Origin: Rubrivivax sp.
GTDB taxonomy: Bacteria > Pseudomonadota > Gammaproteobacteria > Burkholderiales > Burkholderiaceae_C
Reading direction: 5' to 3'
NCBI GenBank assembly: GCA_019635285.1
Contig: JAHBZS010000006.1
Coordinates: forward strand, 89,945-153,944
DNA: 64,000 bases
Shown here: piece after piece, positions 53,485-62,521 of the stretch
Position numbering within the stretch: position 1 is the first letter of the stretch
Layout: the number at the start of each line of letters is the position of its first letter
The notes under the pieces: model-generated
Database searches by the model: none
What the model was told of the DNA's origin: nothing
What the model saw: only the letters and a program-made list of their open reading frames with translations
Made by a program: the position numbers and the translations under genes

Positions 53485-55641
53485 ATGATGCAACTATCGA
53501 CGAGTCGGCGCCCCTCTCCGGGCGCGTGCGTGCGCTTGTTCGCCGGTGTACTGGCCGGTGCATTGCTGTGGGCCCTGGCCGCCGCACCGGCGCTGGCGCA
53601 GCCGGCCAGCAAGGTGACGCCGGACTTCATCCGTGCCGCCACCGCCAAGGTGGACGGCGCCACGATCGAGGCCAACGAGCGCAACACACGCAACTGGCCC
53701 AGCTACGGCCTGGACTATGCCGAGACGCGCTTCTCCAAGCTCAAGCAGATCAACGCCGACAACGTGGGCAAGCTGGGGCTGGTGTGGAGCTACGACCTGG
53801 AATCGAGCCGCGGCGTCGAAGCCACGCCGGTGGTCATCGACGGCATCATGTACGTGACCGCGTCGTGGAGCATCGTGCATGCCATCGACACGCGCACGGG
53901 CAAGCGGCTGTGGACCTTCGACCCGAAGGTCGACCGCTTGGGCGGCTACAAGGGCTGCTGCGACGTGGTCAACCGCGGCGTCGCGGTGTGGAAGGGGCGC
54001 GTCTTCGTCGCCTCCTTCGACGGCCGCTTGTTCGCGCTGGATGCGGCCACCGGCGCCAAGGTCTGGGAGAAGGACACGATCATCGATCGCAAGATGTCCT
54101 ACACCATCACCGGCGCGCCGCGTGTGTACAAGGGCAAGGTGATCATCGGCAACGGCGGCGCCGAATACGGCGTGCGCGGCTACGTCACCGCCTACGACGC
54201 GATGAGCGGCGAGCAGAAGTGGCGCTGGTTCACCGTGCCCGGTGACCCGAGCAAGCCCTACGAGGACATCTCGATGGCGCGTGCGGCGCAGACCTGGGAC
54301 CCGTCGTCCAAGTACTGGCAGTTCGGCGGCGGCGGCACGGCCTGGGACACGATGAGCTTCGACCCCGACCTGAACCTGATGTACATCGGCACCGGCAATG
54401 GCAGCCCCTGGGCACGCAGCAAGCGCAGCCCGGCGGGCGGTGACAACCTGTACCTGGCGTCGATCGTGGCGCTGAACCCGGACACCGGCCAATACGTGTG
54501 GCACTACCAGGAGACGCCCGGCGACAACTGGGACTTCACCAGCACGCAGCCGATGATCCTGGCCGACATCAAGATCGACGGCAAGCCGCGCAAGGTGATC
54601 CTGCACGCGCCGAAGAACGGCTTCTTCTTCGTCATCGACCGCACCGACGGCAAGTTCATCTCCGCGAAGAACTTCGTCGACGTCAACTGGGCCACCGGCT
54701 ACGACAGCAACGGCCGGCCGATCGAGACGGCCATCGCGCGCACCGCCGACCGGCCACGCGAGATCATTCCCAGCCCCTTCGGTGCACGCAACTGGCAGCC
54801 GATGTCCTACAGCCCGGCGACCGGCTATGCCTATATGCCGGTGCAAGGCATCCCGCTGACCCTGATGGACAACAAGGACTGGAGCTTCAACACCCACCGC
54901 CTGGGTGAGCCGCACAGCAACCTGGGCTGGAACCTCGCCACCTTCGCCAACATCGAACCGCCGAAGAGCAAGCCCTTCGGCCGCCTGGTGGCCTGGGACC
55001 CGGTGGCGCAGAAGGCCGCCTGGACCGCCGAGTACGTCGGCCCGTGGAACGGCGGCACGCTGGCCACCGCCGGCAACCTGGTGTTCCAGGGCACGGCGGA
55101 CGGCCGCTTCATCGCCTACGACGCGCGCAACGGCAAGAAGCTGTGGGAGACGCCCACCGGCACCGGCGTCGTGGCGGGCCCGAGCACCTACGAGGTCGAC
55201 GGCAAGCAGTATGTGTCGATCGCCGTGGGCTGGGGCGGCGTGTACGGTCTGGCCGCGCGCGAGACCGACCGCGCCGGCCCGGGCACGGTCTACACCTTCG
55301 CGCTGGGCGGGTCGGCCAAGGCGCCGGCCTTCGTGGACTACAAGCTGAACGCGCTGCTGCAGGGCGTGCCCTACGACAAGTCGCAATACGACGCCGGCAC
55401 GGCGCTGTACGTCAGCAACTGCGCGTTCTGCCACGGCGTGCCCGGCATCGACCGGGGCGGCAACATTCCCAACCTGGGCTACTCGGCACAGGCGACGATC
55501 GCCAACCTGGACAAGATCGTGTTGAGCAGCGCGCTCGGGTCCAAGGGCATGCCCGACTTCAGCGGCAAGCTGACGCCGGCCGACGTGGAAAAGATCAAGG
55601 CCTTCATCCAGGGCACGGCCGACGCCATCCGCCCGAAGTAG
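53485..55641 (+). CDS. PQQ-dependent alcohol dehydrogenase with C-terminal cytochrome c domain
   Basis: A 718-residue periplasmic type II quinohemoprotein alcohol dehydrogenase. Signal peptide about 1-39 (ALLWALAAAPALAQ). The eight-bladed PQQ propeller has the vicinal disulfide Cys158-Cys159 (YKGCCDVVNRG), GTGNGSPWARSKRSP, and PGDNWDFTSTQP holding the catalytic Asp. The haem domain has CAFCHG (Cys646-Cys649-His650) and a Met ligand probably in SKGMPDF. The residue two after the catalytic Asp is Thr, not Asp, which favours calcium over lanthanide. The PqqU-like receptor is convergent and a regulator divergent. No pqq synthesis genes are in the window. Confidence 0.95.
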   Translation: MMQLSTSRRPSPGACVRLFAGVLAGALLWALAAAPALAQPASKVTPDFIRAATAKVDGATIEANERNTRNWPSYGLDYAETRFSKLKQINADNVGKLGLVWSYDLESSRGVEATPVVIDGIMYVTASWSIVHAIDTRTGKRLWTFDPKVDRLGGYKGCCDVVNRGVAVWKGRVFVASFDGRLFALDAATGAKVWEKDTIIDRKMSYTITGAPRVYKGKVIIGNGGAEYGVRGYVTAYDAMSGEQKWRWFTVPGDPSKPYEDISMARAAQTWDPSSKYWQFGGGGTAWDTMSFDPDLNLMYIGTGNGSPWARSKRSPAGGDNLYLASIVALNPDTGQYVWHYQETPGDNWDFTSTQPMILADIKIDGKPRKVILHAPKNGFFFVIDRTDGKFISAKNFVDVNWATGYDSNGRPIETAIARTADRPREIIPSPFGARNWQPMSYSPATGYAYMPVQGIPLTLMDNKDWSFNTHRLGEPHSNLGWNLATFANIEPPKSKPFGRLVAWDPVAQKAAWTAEYVGPWNGGTLATAGNLVFQGTADGRFIAYDARNGKKLWETPTGTGVVAGPSTYEVDGKQYVSIAVGWGGVYGLAARETDRAGPGTVYTFALGGSAKAPAFVDYKLNALLQGVPYDKSQYDAGTALYVSNCAFCHGVPGIDRGGNIPNLGYSAQATIANLDKIVLSSALGSKGMPDFSGKLTPADVEKIKAFIQGTADAIRPK

Positions 55642-55668
55642 CGCCCGAAGGTCGGCCGAAGCAGCGCC

Positions 55669-57810
55669 TCAAAACGGCGCCTGCCAGCGCAACGCCAACA
55701 GGGCGTTGCGCCCGGCAGCCGTCTCGAAGTAGCGGCCGTTGGCTTCGTTGACGATCACCGAGCCGGCGTAGATGCGGTCGGTGAGGTTGTCCAGCCGCGC
55801 CAGCAGCGACAGCGTGCCCGGGCCCAGCGGCACGCTGTGGCTCAGGCGCAGGCCGACCAGCGTGGCCGACGGCGAGAAGTCGGTGTTGCGGTCGTTCACC
55901 GGCATCTCGCCCTGGTAGCGCAGTTCCACGCCCAGTTCGGTGCTGGGCCACGGGCGCCAGCCCAGGCTGGCGAAGCCGCTGTGGGCCATCGTGCCGGCGA
56001 TTTTGTTGCCGGCCGGCACGGTGACGCGATTGGCCGGGCCCACGCAGGGCACGCTGGCGCAGGTCTGGAAGCTGTCCTGGTATGCGGCGTTGAGGTAGGT
56101 CAGCGCCAGCAGCGCACGCCATTGCGGCGCGGGTTGCCAGCGCAGGCCCAGTTCGGCGCCGCTGCGCCGCGTGCTGCCCACGTTCTGGAAGGTGGAGCGG
56201 CCGCCAGCGTTGGTCAGCACACCGATCTCGTCGTCGGTGTCGGCGCGGAACAGCGCCGCCTCGACCCCCAGGCCCAGCGCATCGTCGCGCCACTTGGCTC
56301 CCACCTCCAGTTGCACGCTGGTCTGCGGCTGCAACGAGGTGTTGAAGCCGGTGCCGCCGTCGGGGCGGTAGGCCAGTTCGTTCAGCGTCGGCGACTCGAA
56401 GCCCTTGCCGGCGCTGACGTAGAGGTTCCAGGCCGGGGTCGGCAGCCATTGCAGCGCCAGCACCGGCGTGTTGTAGCCATAGGACAGCGCGCCGGAGTCG
56501 TCGCCGTTGCTCAGGTAGGCGTCGTCGCTGTCGACACGCAGCCGGCCGCTGCGCAGCCCCAGTGTGGCCAGGATGCCGGGCGCGAGCTCGGCTTCGCCCT
56601 GCAGGTACAGATCGTTGCTGCGCAGGGTGTTGGTTTCCTGGCGGCGCAAGGCGCCGGTGACGCCCAGCACCTGCCGGCCGCCGCGCACGACGAAGTTTTC
56701 GTAGCCGCGGCGGTCCTCGCGCTGGCTTTCGCTGGCCACGCCGGCGATCAGCGACGCACGGTCCCAGCGCCACACCAGCCGCGCATCCAGGCCCGCATAG
56801 TCACGCGCGAAGTCGATGACCCCGCCCGGGTGGCGCGGGTTGGCCTGCGTGGCCGGCGGGATGGCCTGCCACTGCGTGACGTCGCGCTGCCCCGCATAGA
56901 GCGTCAGCACGCTTTCGCTCAACGCGCCAGCGTCGGCGAAGCGGTGGCGCCAGCTGCCGCCGCCCTGCGTCTGGCCGGTGGTCTTGCGTGTGTCGAACTG
57001 GGACGCCTGCGGCGTGGTCTGGAACGGGTCGGCGTCGAACTGCTGGCGCGTCAGTCCCAGCGGGTCCTGCGCCGGCTGGTCGACGCTGTTCATCAGCAGC
57101 GTCACCGTGTCCTGCTCGCCCACCCAGCCCAGGCGTACGTTGCCCAAGCTGCGCTCGGCGGCGCTGTGCGGGCGCACGCCGTCGGTGCTGAACTGGCTGG
57201 CCTGCACGCGGATGTTCCAGCCGCCCGACAGCAGCGCTTCGGCACCCAGGCGCGCCTGCCACAGGCCGTCGCTACCGACGTCGCCGTCCACGGAATAGAA
57301 GTTGCCGGTGGGCGCGGCGCTGATGAGCGAGATGACGCCGCCGGAGTTGGCGCCGTACAGCGCCGAGAACGGGCCACGCAGCACTTCGATGCGCTGCGCG
57401 CCGGCCAGGTCGAAGTGCGACACTTGGCCCTGGCCGTCGGGCATGGTGGCCGGGATGCCGTCGGTGTACAGGCGCAGCCCGCGGATGCCGAAGGTGGCGC
57501 GTGCGCCGAAGCCGCGTGAGCTGAGCTGCAGGTCCTGCGCATAGTTGTTGCGCAGGTTGGCGACGATGCCGGGCACGCGGCTCAGCGATTCGGACAGGTT
57601 GACCATCGGGCCGGCCGAGCGCAGCTCGCTCTGGTCCACGACGCTGATCGCATAAGGGGTCTCGAAGGCGCGGCGCTGCACGCCGCTGCCGCTGACCACC
57701 ACCTGCTCGGTCTCGGTGGGCACCGGTTGGCCGTGGCTGCTCAGCGTGGCCGTGGCCAGTGCCGCGGCGACCGCCGCGGCGCGCCTGGGGATGACAGTCG
57801 GTTTGCCCAT
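55669..57810 (-). CDS. pqqU: TonB-dependent receptor, PqqU (YncD)-like PQQ transporter
   Basis: A 713-residue outer-membrane receptor: signal peptide, plug domain (about 40-160) and 22-strand barrel ending in Phe (RWQAPF). From my knowledge of E. coli YncD/PqqU, long near-identical stretches are present: NYAQDLQLSSRGFGARATFG, DGIPATMPDGQGQ, EVLRGPFSALYG, DTRKTTGQTQ and GSVIVNEANGRYFE. PqqU imports pyrroloquinoline quinone to the periplasm. Its gene ends 28 bp from the convergent PQQ alcohol dehydrogenase, supporting this role. Specificity remains inferred from sequence and context. Confidence 0.9.
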   Translation of the reverse strand: MGKPTVIPRRAAAVAAALATATLSSHGQPVPTETEQVVVSGSGVQRRAFETPYAISVVDQSELRSAGPMVNLSESLSRVPGIVANLRNNYAQDLQLSSRGFGARATFGIRGLRLYTDGIPATMPDGQGQVSHFDLAGAQRIEVLRGPFSALYGANSGGVISLISAAPTGNFYSVDGDVGSDGLWQARLGAEALLSGGWNIRVQASQFSTDGVRPHSAAERSLGNVRLGWVGEQDTVTLLMNSVDQPAQDPLGLTRQQFDADPFQTTPQASQFDTRKTTGQTQGGGSWRHRFADAGALSESVLTLYAGQRDVTQWQAIPPATQANPRHPGGVIDFARDYAGLDARLVWRWDRASLIAGVASESQREDRRGYENFVVRGGRQVLGVTGALRRQETNTLRSNDLYLQGEAELAPGILATLGLRSGRLRVDSDDAYLSNGDDSGALSYGYNTPVLALQWLPTPAWNLYVSAGKGFESPTLNELAYRPDGGTGFNTSLQPQTSVQLEVGAKWRDDALGLGVEAALFRADTDDEIGVLTNAGGRSTFQNVGSTRRSGAELGLRWQPAPQWRALLALTYLNAAYQDSFQTCASVPCVGPANRVTVPAGNKIAGTMAHSGFASLGWRPWPSTELGVELRYQGEMPVNDRNTDFSPSATLVGLRLSHSVPLGPGTLSLLARLDNLTDRIYAGSVIVNEANGRYFETAAGRNALLALRWQAPF

Positions 57811-57882
57811 CGAATGCGCTGGAGTGGAACTGGCATGGCGTCAAAGCCCAGGCAAACCCTGCCTCGCCGACAATGAGTTGCG

Positions 57883-58920
57883 ATGCTGATCCTCCATTCT
57901 CCCGCACACGCCGCGCATGCCCCTGCGTTCGAATTCTTTCGCGGCGAGCGCGTGCCCTGTTTCGAGACCCCGGCGCGGGCGGCCTTCGTGCTGCAGGCCC
58001 TGCAAGCCGGTGGGCACGAACTGCAAGGCCCCGACACCGACAGCACGCGCGTGCTGAGCCAAGTGCACAGCGCCCGCTACCTGGCCTTCTTGGAAACCGC
58101 CTGGGCGCAATGGCTGGCGCTGGACGCGGCACACGCCGTGCGCCAGCCGTTCCCGTCGGTGTGGCCGGTGCGCAGCTTGCGCAGCGACCTCGAGCCGGAC
58201 AACTTCATCGCCCGCCTGGGGCTGTATTCGATGGACAACGGCAGCCCGCTGAGCGCCGGCACCTGGGCGGCGGCCAAGGCCGGCGCCGACCTGGCGGTGA
58301 GCGCGGCGGGGCGGCTCTCGCGCGGCGCGGCCGCGGTGTTCTGCCTGACGCGCCCGCCGGGCCACCATGCGGGGGCCGACTTCATGGGCGGCTACTGCTT
58401 CATCAACAACGCCGCCGTCGCCGCGCAGGCGCTGCGCGAGCAGGGCTGCCAGCGCGTGGCGGTGCTGGACGTGGACTACCACCACGGCAACGGCACGCAG
58501 AGCATCTTCTACGAACGTGCGGACGTGCTGACGCTGAGCCTGCACGGCGACCCGCGCACCGAATACCCCTTCTACCTGGGCCATGCCGACGAGACCGGCG
58601 CCGGGCCAGGGCAGGGCTGCAACCTGAACCTGCCGCTGCCCGCCGGCACGGCCACCGGCGCATGGTTCGACGCGCTGGACACGGCGTGTGTGCGCATCGA
58701 AGCCGCGCGCAGCGACGCGCTGGTGGTGTCGCTTGGCCTGGACACCTTTGCGGGCGATCCGATCTCGACCTTCCGGTTGCAGGCCGAGGATTTCGTCGGG
58801 CTCGGCACCAGGCTGAAGCGCCTGGCTCGGCCGACGCTGTTCGTGCTGGAGGGTGGCTACGCGGCCAGCGAGCTCGGCAGCAACGCGGCCTGTGTGCTTG
58901 GCGGCTTCGAGCAGGGCTGA
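57883..58920 (+). CDS. Histone deacetylase / acetylpolyamine amidohydrolase family protein
   Basis: A 345-residue arginase-deacetylase-fold zinc enzyme. RPPGHHAGADFMGGYCFINNAA holds the tandem catalytic His, LDVDYHHGNGTQSIFY holds zinc ligands Asp and His, and LVVSLGLDTFAGDP holds the third. The catalytic Tyr loop is LEGGYAASELG. Length and sequence are like bacterial acetylpolyamine amidohydrolases, which deacetylate small amines. It is divergent from the TonB receptor by 72 bp; the 80-bp repeats follow it. Confidence 0.93.
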   Translation: MLILHSPAHAAHAPAFEFFRGERVPCFETPARAAFVLQALQAGGHELQGPDTDSTRVLSQVHSARYLAFLETAWAQWLALDAAHAVRQPFPSVWPVRSLRSDLEPDNFIARLGLYSMDNGSPLSAGTWAAAKAGADLAVSAAGRLSRGAAAVFCLTRPPGHHAGADFMGGYCFINNAAVAAQALREQGCQRVAVLDVDYHHGNGTQSIFYERADVLTLSLHGDPRTEYPFYLGHADETGAGPGQGCNLNLPLPAGTATGAWFDALDTACVRIEAARSDALVVSLGLDTFAGDPISTFRLQAEDFVGLGTRLKRLARPTLFVLEGGYAASELGSNAACVLGGFEQG

Positions 58921-58940
58921 GCAGGCTTCAAGATGCCTTC

Positions 58941-59134
58941 GATGAGACCTTGTGTCTCATCAACCGGCCCTTCTAGCGAAAGGGCCGCCCCGCGGCTGCG
59001 CCGCTCACGCCTTTGGCGTCGATGAGACTTTGTGTCTCATCAATCGGCCCTTTTAGCGAAAGGGCCGCCCCGCGGCTGCGCCGCTCACGCCTTTGGCGTC
59101 GATGAGACTTTGTGTCTCATCAATCGGCCCTTTT
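58941..59134. repeat. 80-bp tandem repeat, 2.4 copies, containing the smpB 3' end
   Basis: Copies start at 58941, 59021 and 59101; the third is cut after 34 bp where smpB coding sequence takes over. Units differ at only a few bases. Each contains GATGAGAC / GTCTCATC and GGCCCTTT / AAAGGGCC hairpins. On the minus strand each unit begins with the codons for the SmpB tail (LMRHKVSS), so the array looks like repeated duplication of the gene's 3' end. It lies between convergent genes and may also serve as terminator. Confidence 0.93.
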
Positions 59135-59552
59135 CACGCTCCCAGTCGCGTTTCTTTTCGGTGTCGCGCTTGTCGTGTTCGGCCTTGCCCTTGGCCAGCG
59201 CGATCTCCGCCTTGACCCGGCCGCCCTTGTAGTGCAGGTCCAGCGGCACGAGCGTGAAGCCCTTCTGCTCGACCTTGCCGACCAGTCGCTTGATCTCGTC
59301 CTTGTGCATCAGCAGCTTCTTCGTGCGGTCGGCTTCGGGGTGCACGTGCGTCGACGCGCTGCGCAAGGCGTTGATGCGGCAGCCGATGAGGTAGAGCTCG
59401 CCGTCGCGGATGACCACGTAGCCGTCGGTCAGCTGCACCTGACCGGCGCGGATGGCCTTGATCTCCCAGCCTTCCAGCACCACGCCGGCTTCGTAGCGTT
59501 CCTCGATGTGGTATTCGAAGCGGGCGCGGCGGTTCTCGGCAATGGCGGGCAT
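59085..59552 (-). CDS. smpB: SsrA-binding protein SmpB
   Basis: A 155-residue tmRNA partner for trans-translation. [30 protein letters not shown] and the tail [26 protein letters not shown] are typical. The family usually ends about there; here nine further residues (HKVSSTPKA) are encoded within the 80-bp repeat. The basic helical tail reaches into the ribosomal mRNA channel, so an altered end could matter. The ATG at 59552 is chosen because homology starts at [10 protein letters not shown]. Confidence 0.95.
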   Translation of the reverse strand: MPAIAENRRARFEYHIEERYEAGVVLEGWEIKAIRAGQVQLTDGYVVIRDGELYLIGCRINALRSASTHVHPEADRTKKLLMHKDEIKRLVGKVEQKGFTLVPLDLHYKGGRVKAEIALAKGKAEHDKRDTEKKRDWEREKGRLMRHKVSSTPKA

Positions 59553-59637
59553 GGTTCTCGAGTCGATCTGTCTTTGCCAGGCGACTCGAACCCCCTCGCG
59601 GGGTGGGCCGGGCCGGCTCGGCCCTGGGGGCACTCTC

Positions 59638-59643
59638 TAGAAT
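59638..59643 (+). promoter_or_regulatory. -10 element of ratA
   Basis: TAGAAT lies 11 bp before the ratA ATG, so a transcript from it would have a leader of only about 5 nt. No -35 match is clear. The true promoter may lie elsewhere in the 102-bp gap to divergent smpB. Confidence 0.4.
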
Positions 59644-59654
59644 CCTTGCATTGT

Positions 59655-60107
59655 ATGAAGCACGTGAACAAGTCGGTGCTGCTCTGGTACTCGCAGGAAG
59701 AGATGTACCGGTTGGTGACGGGGATCGAGGACTATCCGCGCTTCCTGCCCTGGTGCGACCATGCCGAGATCGTCGAGCGGCATGAGGACGGCGTGACGGC
59801 GCGCATCGGGCTGGCCTACGCAGGGGTCCGGCAGACCTTCACCACGCGCAATGAACACGTGCCCGGCGAATCGGTGATCGTCAGGCTGGTGGACGGGCCG
59901 TTCTCGCTGCTCGACGGTACCTGGGCCTTCCGGCCGCTGGGCCGCGCCGACGGGCCGGCGCTGGCCTGCAAGATCGAGTTCGACCTGCGCTACGCGTTTG
60001 CCAGCAAAGCCCTCGAGACCGTGCTGAGCCCGGTGTTCGACCGGGTGGCCAACACCTTCGTCGACTCGTTCGTCGCGCGTGCCGAATCGGTGTATGGACC
60101 GCGCTGA
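59655..60107 (+). CDS. ratA: RatA/Coq10 (START-like) family protein
   Basis: A 150-residue START/SRPBCC-fold protein with HVNKSVLLWYSQEEMYRLVTGIEDYPRFLPWC, the RatA/Coq10 signature, and FDLRYAFASKALETVLSPVF. E. coli RatA was described as a toxin blocking 70S formation; mitochondrial Coq10 binds ubiquinone, and bacterial members probably do so too. The next gene, rnfH, overlaps its end by 14 bp, as in many proteobacteria, and smpB is divergent: a conserved neighbourhood. Confidence 0.94.
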   Translation: MKHVNKSVLLWYSQEEMYRLVTGIEDYPRFLPWCDHAEIVERHEDGVTARIGLAYAGVRQTFTTRNEHVPGESVIVRLVDGPFSLLDGTWAFRPLGRADGPALACKIEFDLRYAFASKALETVLSPVFDRVANTFVDSFVARAESVYGPR

Positions 60108-60408
60108 CACCGCCGTGCTGAACGTCGAGGTGGTGTACTGCCCGGCGCCGGGACGCTGCGAGCGCGTGGCGCTGAAGCTGCCCGACGGTGCCACCGTGGG
60201 CGACGCGGTCGCGGCCAGCGGCCTGTGCGAGCGGCACGGCCTCGCGGCCGATGCCATCGAGATCGGGGTGTGGTGCCGCAAGCAGCCGCTGCAGACCCGG
60301 CTGCGCGAGCGCGACCGTGTCGAGCTGTACCGGCCGCTGCAGATCGATCCCAAGGAGGCCCGGCGGCAGCGCTACAAGCGTGCGCGCCAGGCAGCGTCCG
60401 GAAGCTGA
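60094..60408 (+). CDS. rnfH: RnfH family protein (UPF0125)
   Basis: A 104-residue ubiquitin-like beta-grasp protein. LNVEVVYCPAPGRCERVALKLPDGATVGDAV opens it, and IGVWCRKQPLQTRLRERDRVELYRPLQIDPKEARRQR is the RnfH signature. It starts at the ATG within the ratA end (14-bp overlap). In enterobacteria it forms the ratA-ratB pair, where RatB (RnfH) was once called an antitoxin, though this is doubtful. Confidence 0.95.
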   Translation: MDRADTAVLNVEVVYCPAPGRCERVALKLPDGATVGDAVAASGLCERHGLAADAIEIGVWCRKQPLQTRLRERDRVELYRPLQIDPKEARRQRYKRARQAASGS

Positions 60409-60421
60409 GGCTGCGGCCGCC

Positions 60422-60937
60422 TCAGCGGCACTCGGTGGCCATGGTGCTGCGCGCGCGCTGCGCTTCGCTGGCGCGCTGCTCGTCGCTGAGGTATTCGCGC
60501 TCGCCGTCGGGCCTGACGCGCACCACGCGCATGCCGCTTTCCATGGTGGACAGCTGTTCGCGCGCGCGCTGGCAGTTGTCGGCACGGGCCGTCTGGGCCT
60601 TCTTGTCGTCCGCCTTCTGGCGCGTCGCCTGGTCCTGTTCGGCCTTGCGCTTGCGCTCCTCCAGTTCGGGGTCCACCGCCGGCCGGGCCGACGTGCTCGC
60701 GGCGGAGGGCGCTGCGGCGGCGGGTGCCGGCACCGCCTTGCGTGCCGCCGGGTCGGGACGCTGCAACACGTCCTTGTCGGGCACGTCGCGCGGCGGCGGC
60801 GTGTCGCTGATGTGGGTCTGGCCGCGGCTGTCGAGCCACTTCCACTGCGCCTGGGCGGGCAGGGACGACAGCGCGCAGGCCAATGCGACCAAGCCCAGCC
60901 CGGTCAGGCGCCGGGACCGCATGAAGTACAGGAGCAT
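60422..60937 (-). CDS. DUF4124 domain protein, exported
   Basis: A 171-residue protein with a signal sequence ending about [10 protein letters not shown]. Then the DUF4124 segment [25 protein letters not shown], an Ala/Pro linker and a charged coiled-coil region ([23 protein letters not shown]) precede [18 protein letters not shown]4124 domains occur in small periplasmic proteins of unknown role. Two ATGs (60937, 60922) are possible starts; neither has a clear ribosome site. It is convergent with rnfH and divergent from guaB. Confidence 0.85.
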   Translation of the reverse strand: MLLYFMRSRRLTGLGLVALACALSSLPAQAQWKWLDSRGQTHISDTPPPRDVPDKDVLQRPDPAARKAVPAPAAAAPSAASTSARPAVDPELEERKRKAEQDQATRQKADDKKAQTARADNCQRAREQLSTMESGMRVVRVRPDGEREYLSDEQRASEAQRARSTMATECR

Positions 60938-61016
60938 CGTGGAAGTGTAGTGTCCAGCCCCCGGGCGACGGGTGTGCAAAGCGTCACGGCATCGGGATGC
61001 CCGTGAGGGCGGTCCG

Positions 61017-61022
61017 TATAAT
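61017..61022 (+). promoter_or_regulatory. -10 element of guaB
   Basis: A perfect TATAAT 27 bp before the guaB ATG, followed by CGTTTTTT. No PurR-like operator or -35 box was recognised around it. Confidence 0.6.
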
Positions 61023-61048
61023 CGTTTTTTGCGTCCGGAGTTTCATCC

Positions 61049-62521
61049 ATGCGCCTTCTTGGCAAAGCGCTCACCTTCGACGACGTGTTGTTGGTGCCTG
61101 CGTATTCGAAGGTGTTGCCGCGCGACACCAGCCTGGCCACCCGCCTGTCCCGCAACATCACGCTGAACCTGCCGCTGGTGTCCGCCGCGATGGACACCGT
61201 GACCGAGTCGCGCCTGGCCATTGCCATCGCCCAGGAAGGCGGCATCGGCATCGTGCACAAGAACATGTCGCCGCAGCTGCAGGCCGCCGAGGTGGCCCGC
61301 GTCAAGCGCTACGAATCCGGCGTGCTGCGCGACCCGATCACCATCACGCCCGACGTCACGGTGCGCCAGGTGATGGCGCTGTCCAAGCAGCATGGCATCT
61401 CGGGCTTTCCGGTGCTGAAGGGCAAGGCGGTGGTGGGCATCGTCACCGGCCGCGACCTGCGCTTCGAGACACGCATGGACGCGCCGGTCAGCGAGATCAT
61501 GACGCCGCGCGAGCGGCTGGTCACGGTGGGCGAGCACGCCACGCTGGAGGACGGCAAGGCGCTGATGCACAGGCACAAGCTGGAGCGTGTGCTGGTGGTC
61601 AACGAGGCTTTCGAGCTGTGCGGGCTGATGACGGTGAAGGACATCACCAAGCAGACCAACTTTCCCAACGCCGCGCGTGATTCGCTGGGCAAGCTGCGCG
61701 TCGGCGCGGCCGTGGGCGTGGGCGAGGGCACCGAAGAGCGGGTCGAGCTGCTGGTCAAGGCCGGCGTCGACGCCATCGTCGTCGACACCGCGCACGGCCA
61801 CAGCGAAGGCGTGATCGAGCGCGTGCGCTGGGTCAAGAAGCACTATCCGCAGGTCGACGTGATCGGCGGCAACATCGCCACCGGCGCGGCCGCGCTGGCG
61901 TTGGTGGAGGCGGGTGCCGATGCCGTCAAGGTCGGCATCGGCCCGGGCTCGATCTGCACCACGCGCATCGTCACCGGCGTCGGCGTGCCGCAGATCATGG
62001 CCATCGAGTCGGTGTCCAAGGCCATCCTGGGCAGCGGCGTGCCGCTGATCGCCGACGGCGGCATCCGCTATTCGGGCGACCTGGCCAAGGCCATCGCCGC
62101 CGGCGCGCACAGCGCGATGATGGGCAGCGCCTTCGCCGGCACCGAAGAAGCGCCGGGTGAGGTCGTGCTGTACCAGGGCCGCAGCTACAAGAGCTACCGC
62201 GGCATGGGCTCGCTGGGCGCGATGCAGCAGGGCTCGGCCGACCGCTACTTCCAGGAAGGCGCCGACGACGGCAGCGTCGGCTCGGCCAAGCTGGTGCCCG
62301 AGGGCATCGAAGGGCAGGTGCCTTACAAGGGCTCGCTGGTGGCCATCGTCTTCCAGATGGCCGGCGGCCTGCGCGCATCGATGCACTACTGCGGCTGCAC
62401 CTCGATCGCCGAGATGCACGAGCGCTGCGAGTTCGTGGAGATCAGCTCGGCAGGCATGCGCGAAAGCCATGTGCACGACGTGCAGATCACCAAGGAATCG
62501 CCGAACTACCGCACCGAATGA
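61049..62521 (+). CDS. guaB: Inosine-5'-monophosphate dehydrogenase
   Basis: A 490-residue IMPDH catalysing IMP to XMP, the committed step to guanine nucleotides. The (beta/alpha)8 barrel is interrupted by two CBS domains (about 95-210). The catalytic loop [18 protein letters not shown] carries the nucleophilic Cys. The flap region [20 protein letters not shown] and the C-terminal [14 protein letters not shown] are normal. A CCGGAG ribosome site precedes the ATG. The downstream MFS gene overlaps its stop (ATGA). Confidence 0.98.
   Translation: MRLLGKALTFDDVLLVPAYSKVLPRDTSLATRLSRNITLNLPLVSAAMDTVTESRLAIAIAQEGGIGIVHKNMSPQLQAAEVARVKRYESGVLRDPITITPDVTVRQVMALSKQHGISGFPVLKGKAVVGIVTGRDLRFETRMDAPVSEIMTPRERLVTVGEHATLEDGKALMHRHKLERVLVVNEAFELCGLMTVKDITKQTNFPNAARDSLGKLRVGAAVGVGEGTEERVELLVKAGVDAIVVDTAHGHSEGVIERVRWVKKHYPQVDVIGGNIATGAAALALVEAGADAVKVGIGPGSICTTRIVTGVGVPQIMAIESVSKAILGSGVPLIADGGIRYSGDLAKAIAAGAHSAMMGSAFAGTEEAPGEVVLYQGRSYKSYRGMGSLGAMQQGSADRYFQEGADDGSVGSAKLVPEGIEGQVPYKGSLVAIVFQMAGGLRASMHYCGCTSIAEMHERCEFVEISSAGMRESHVHDVQITKESPNYRTE

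Noticed and set aside
58941-59134. CRISPR array
   Set aside because: Units are contiguous 80-bp copies without variable spacers and no cas genes are present.
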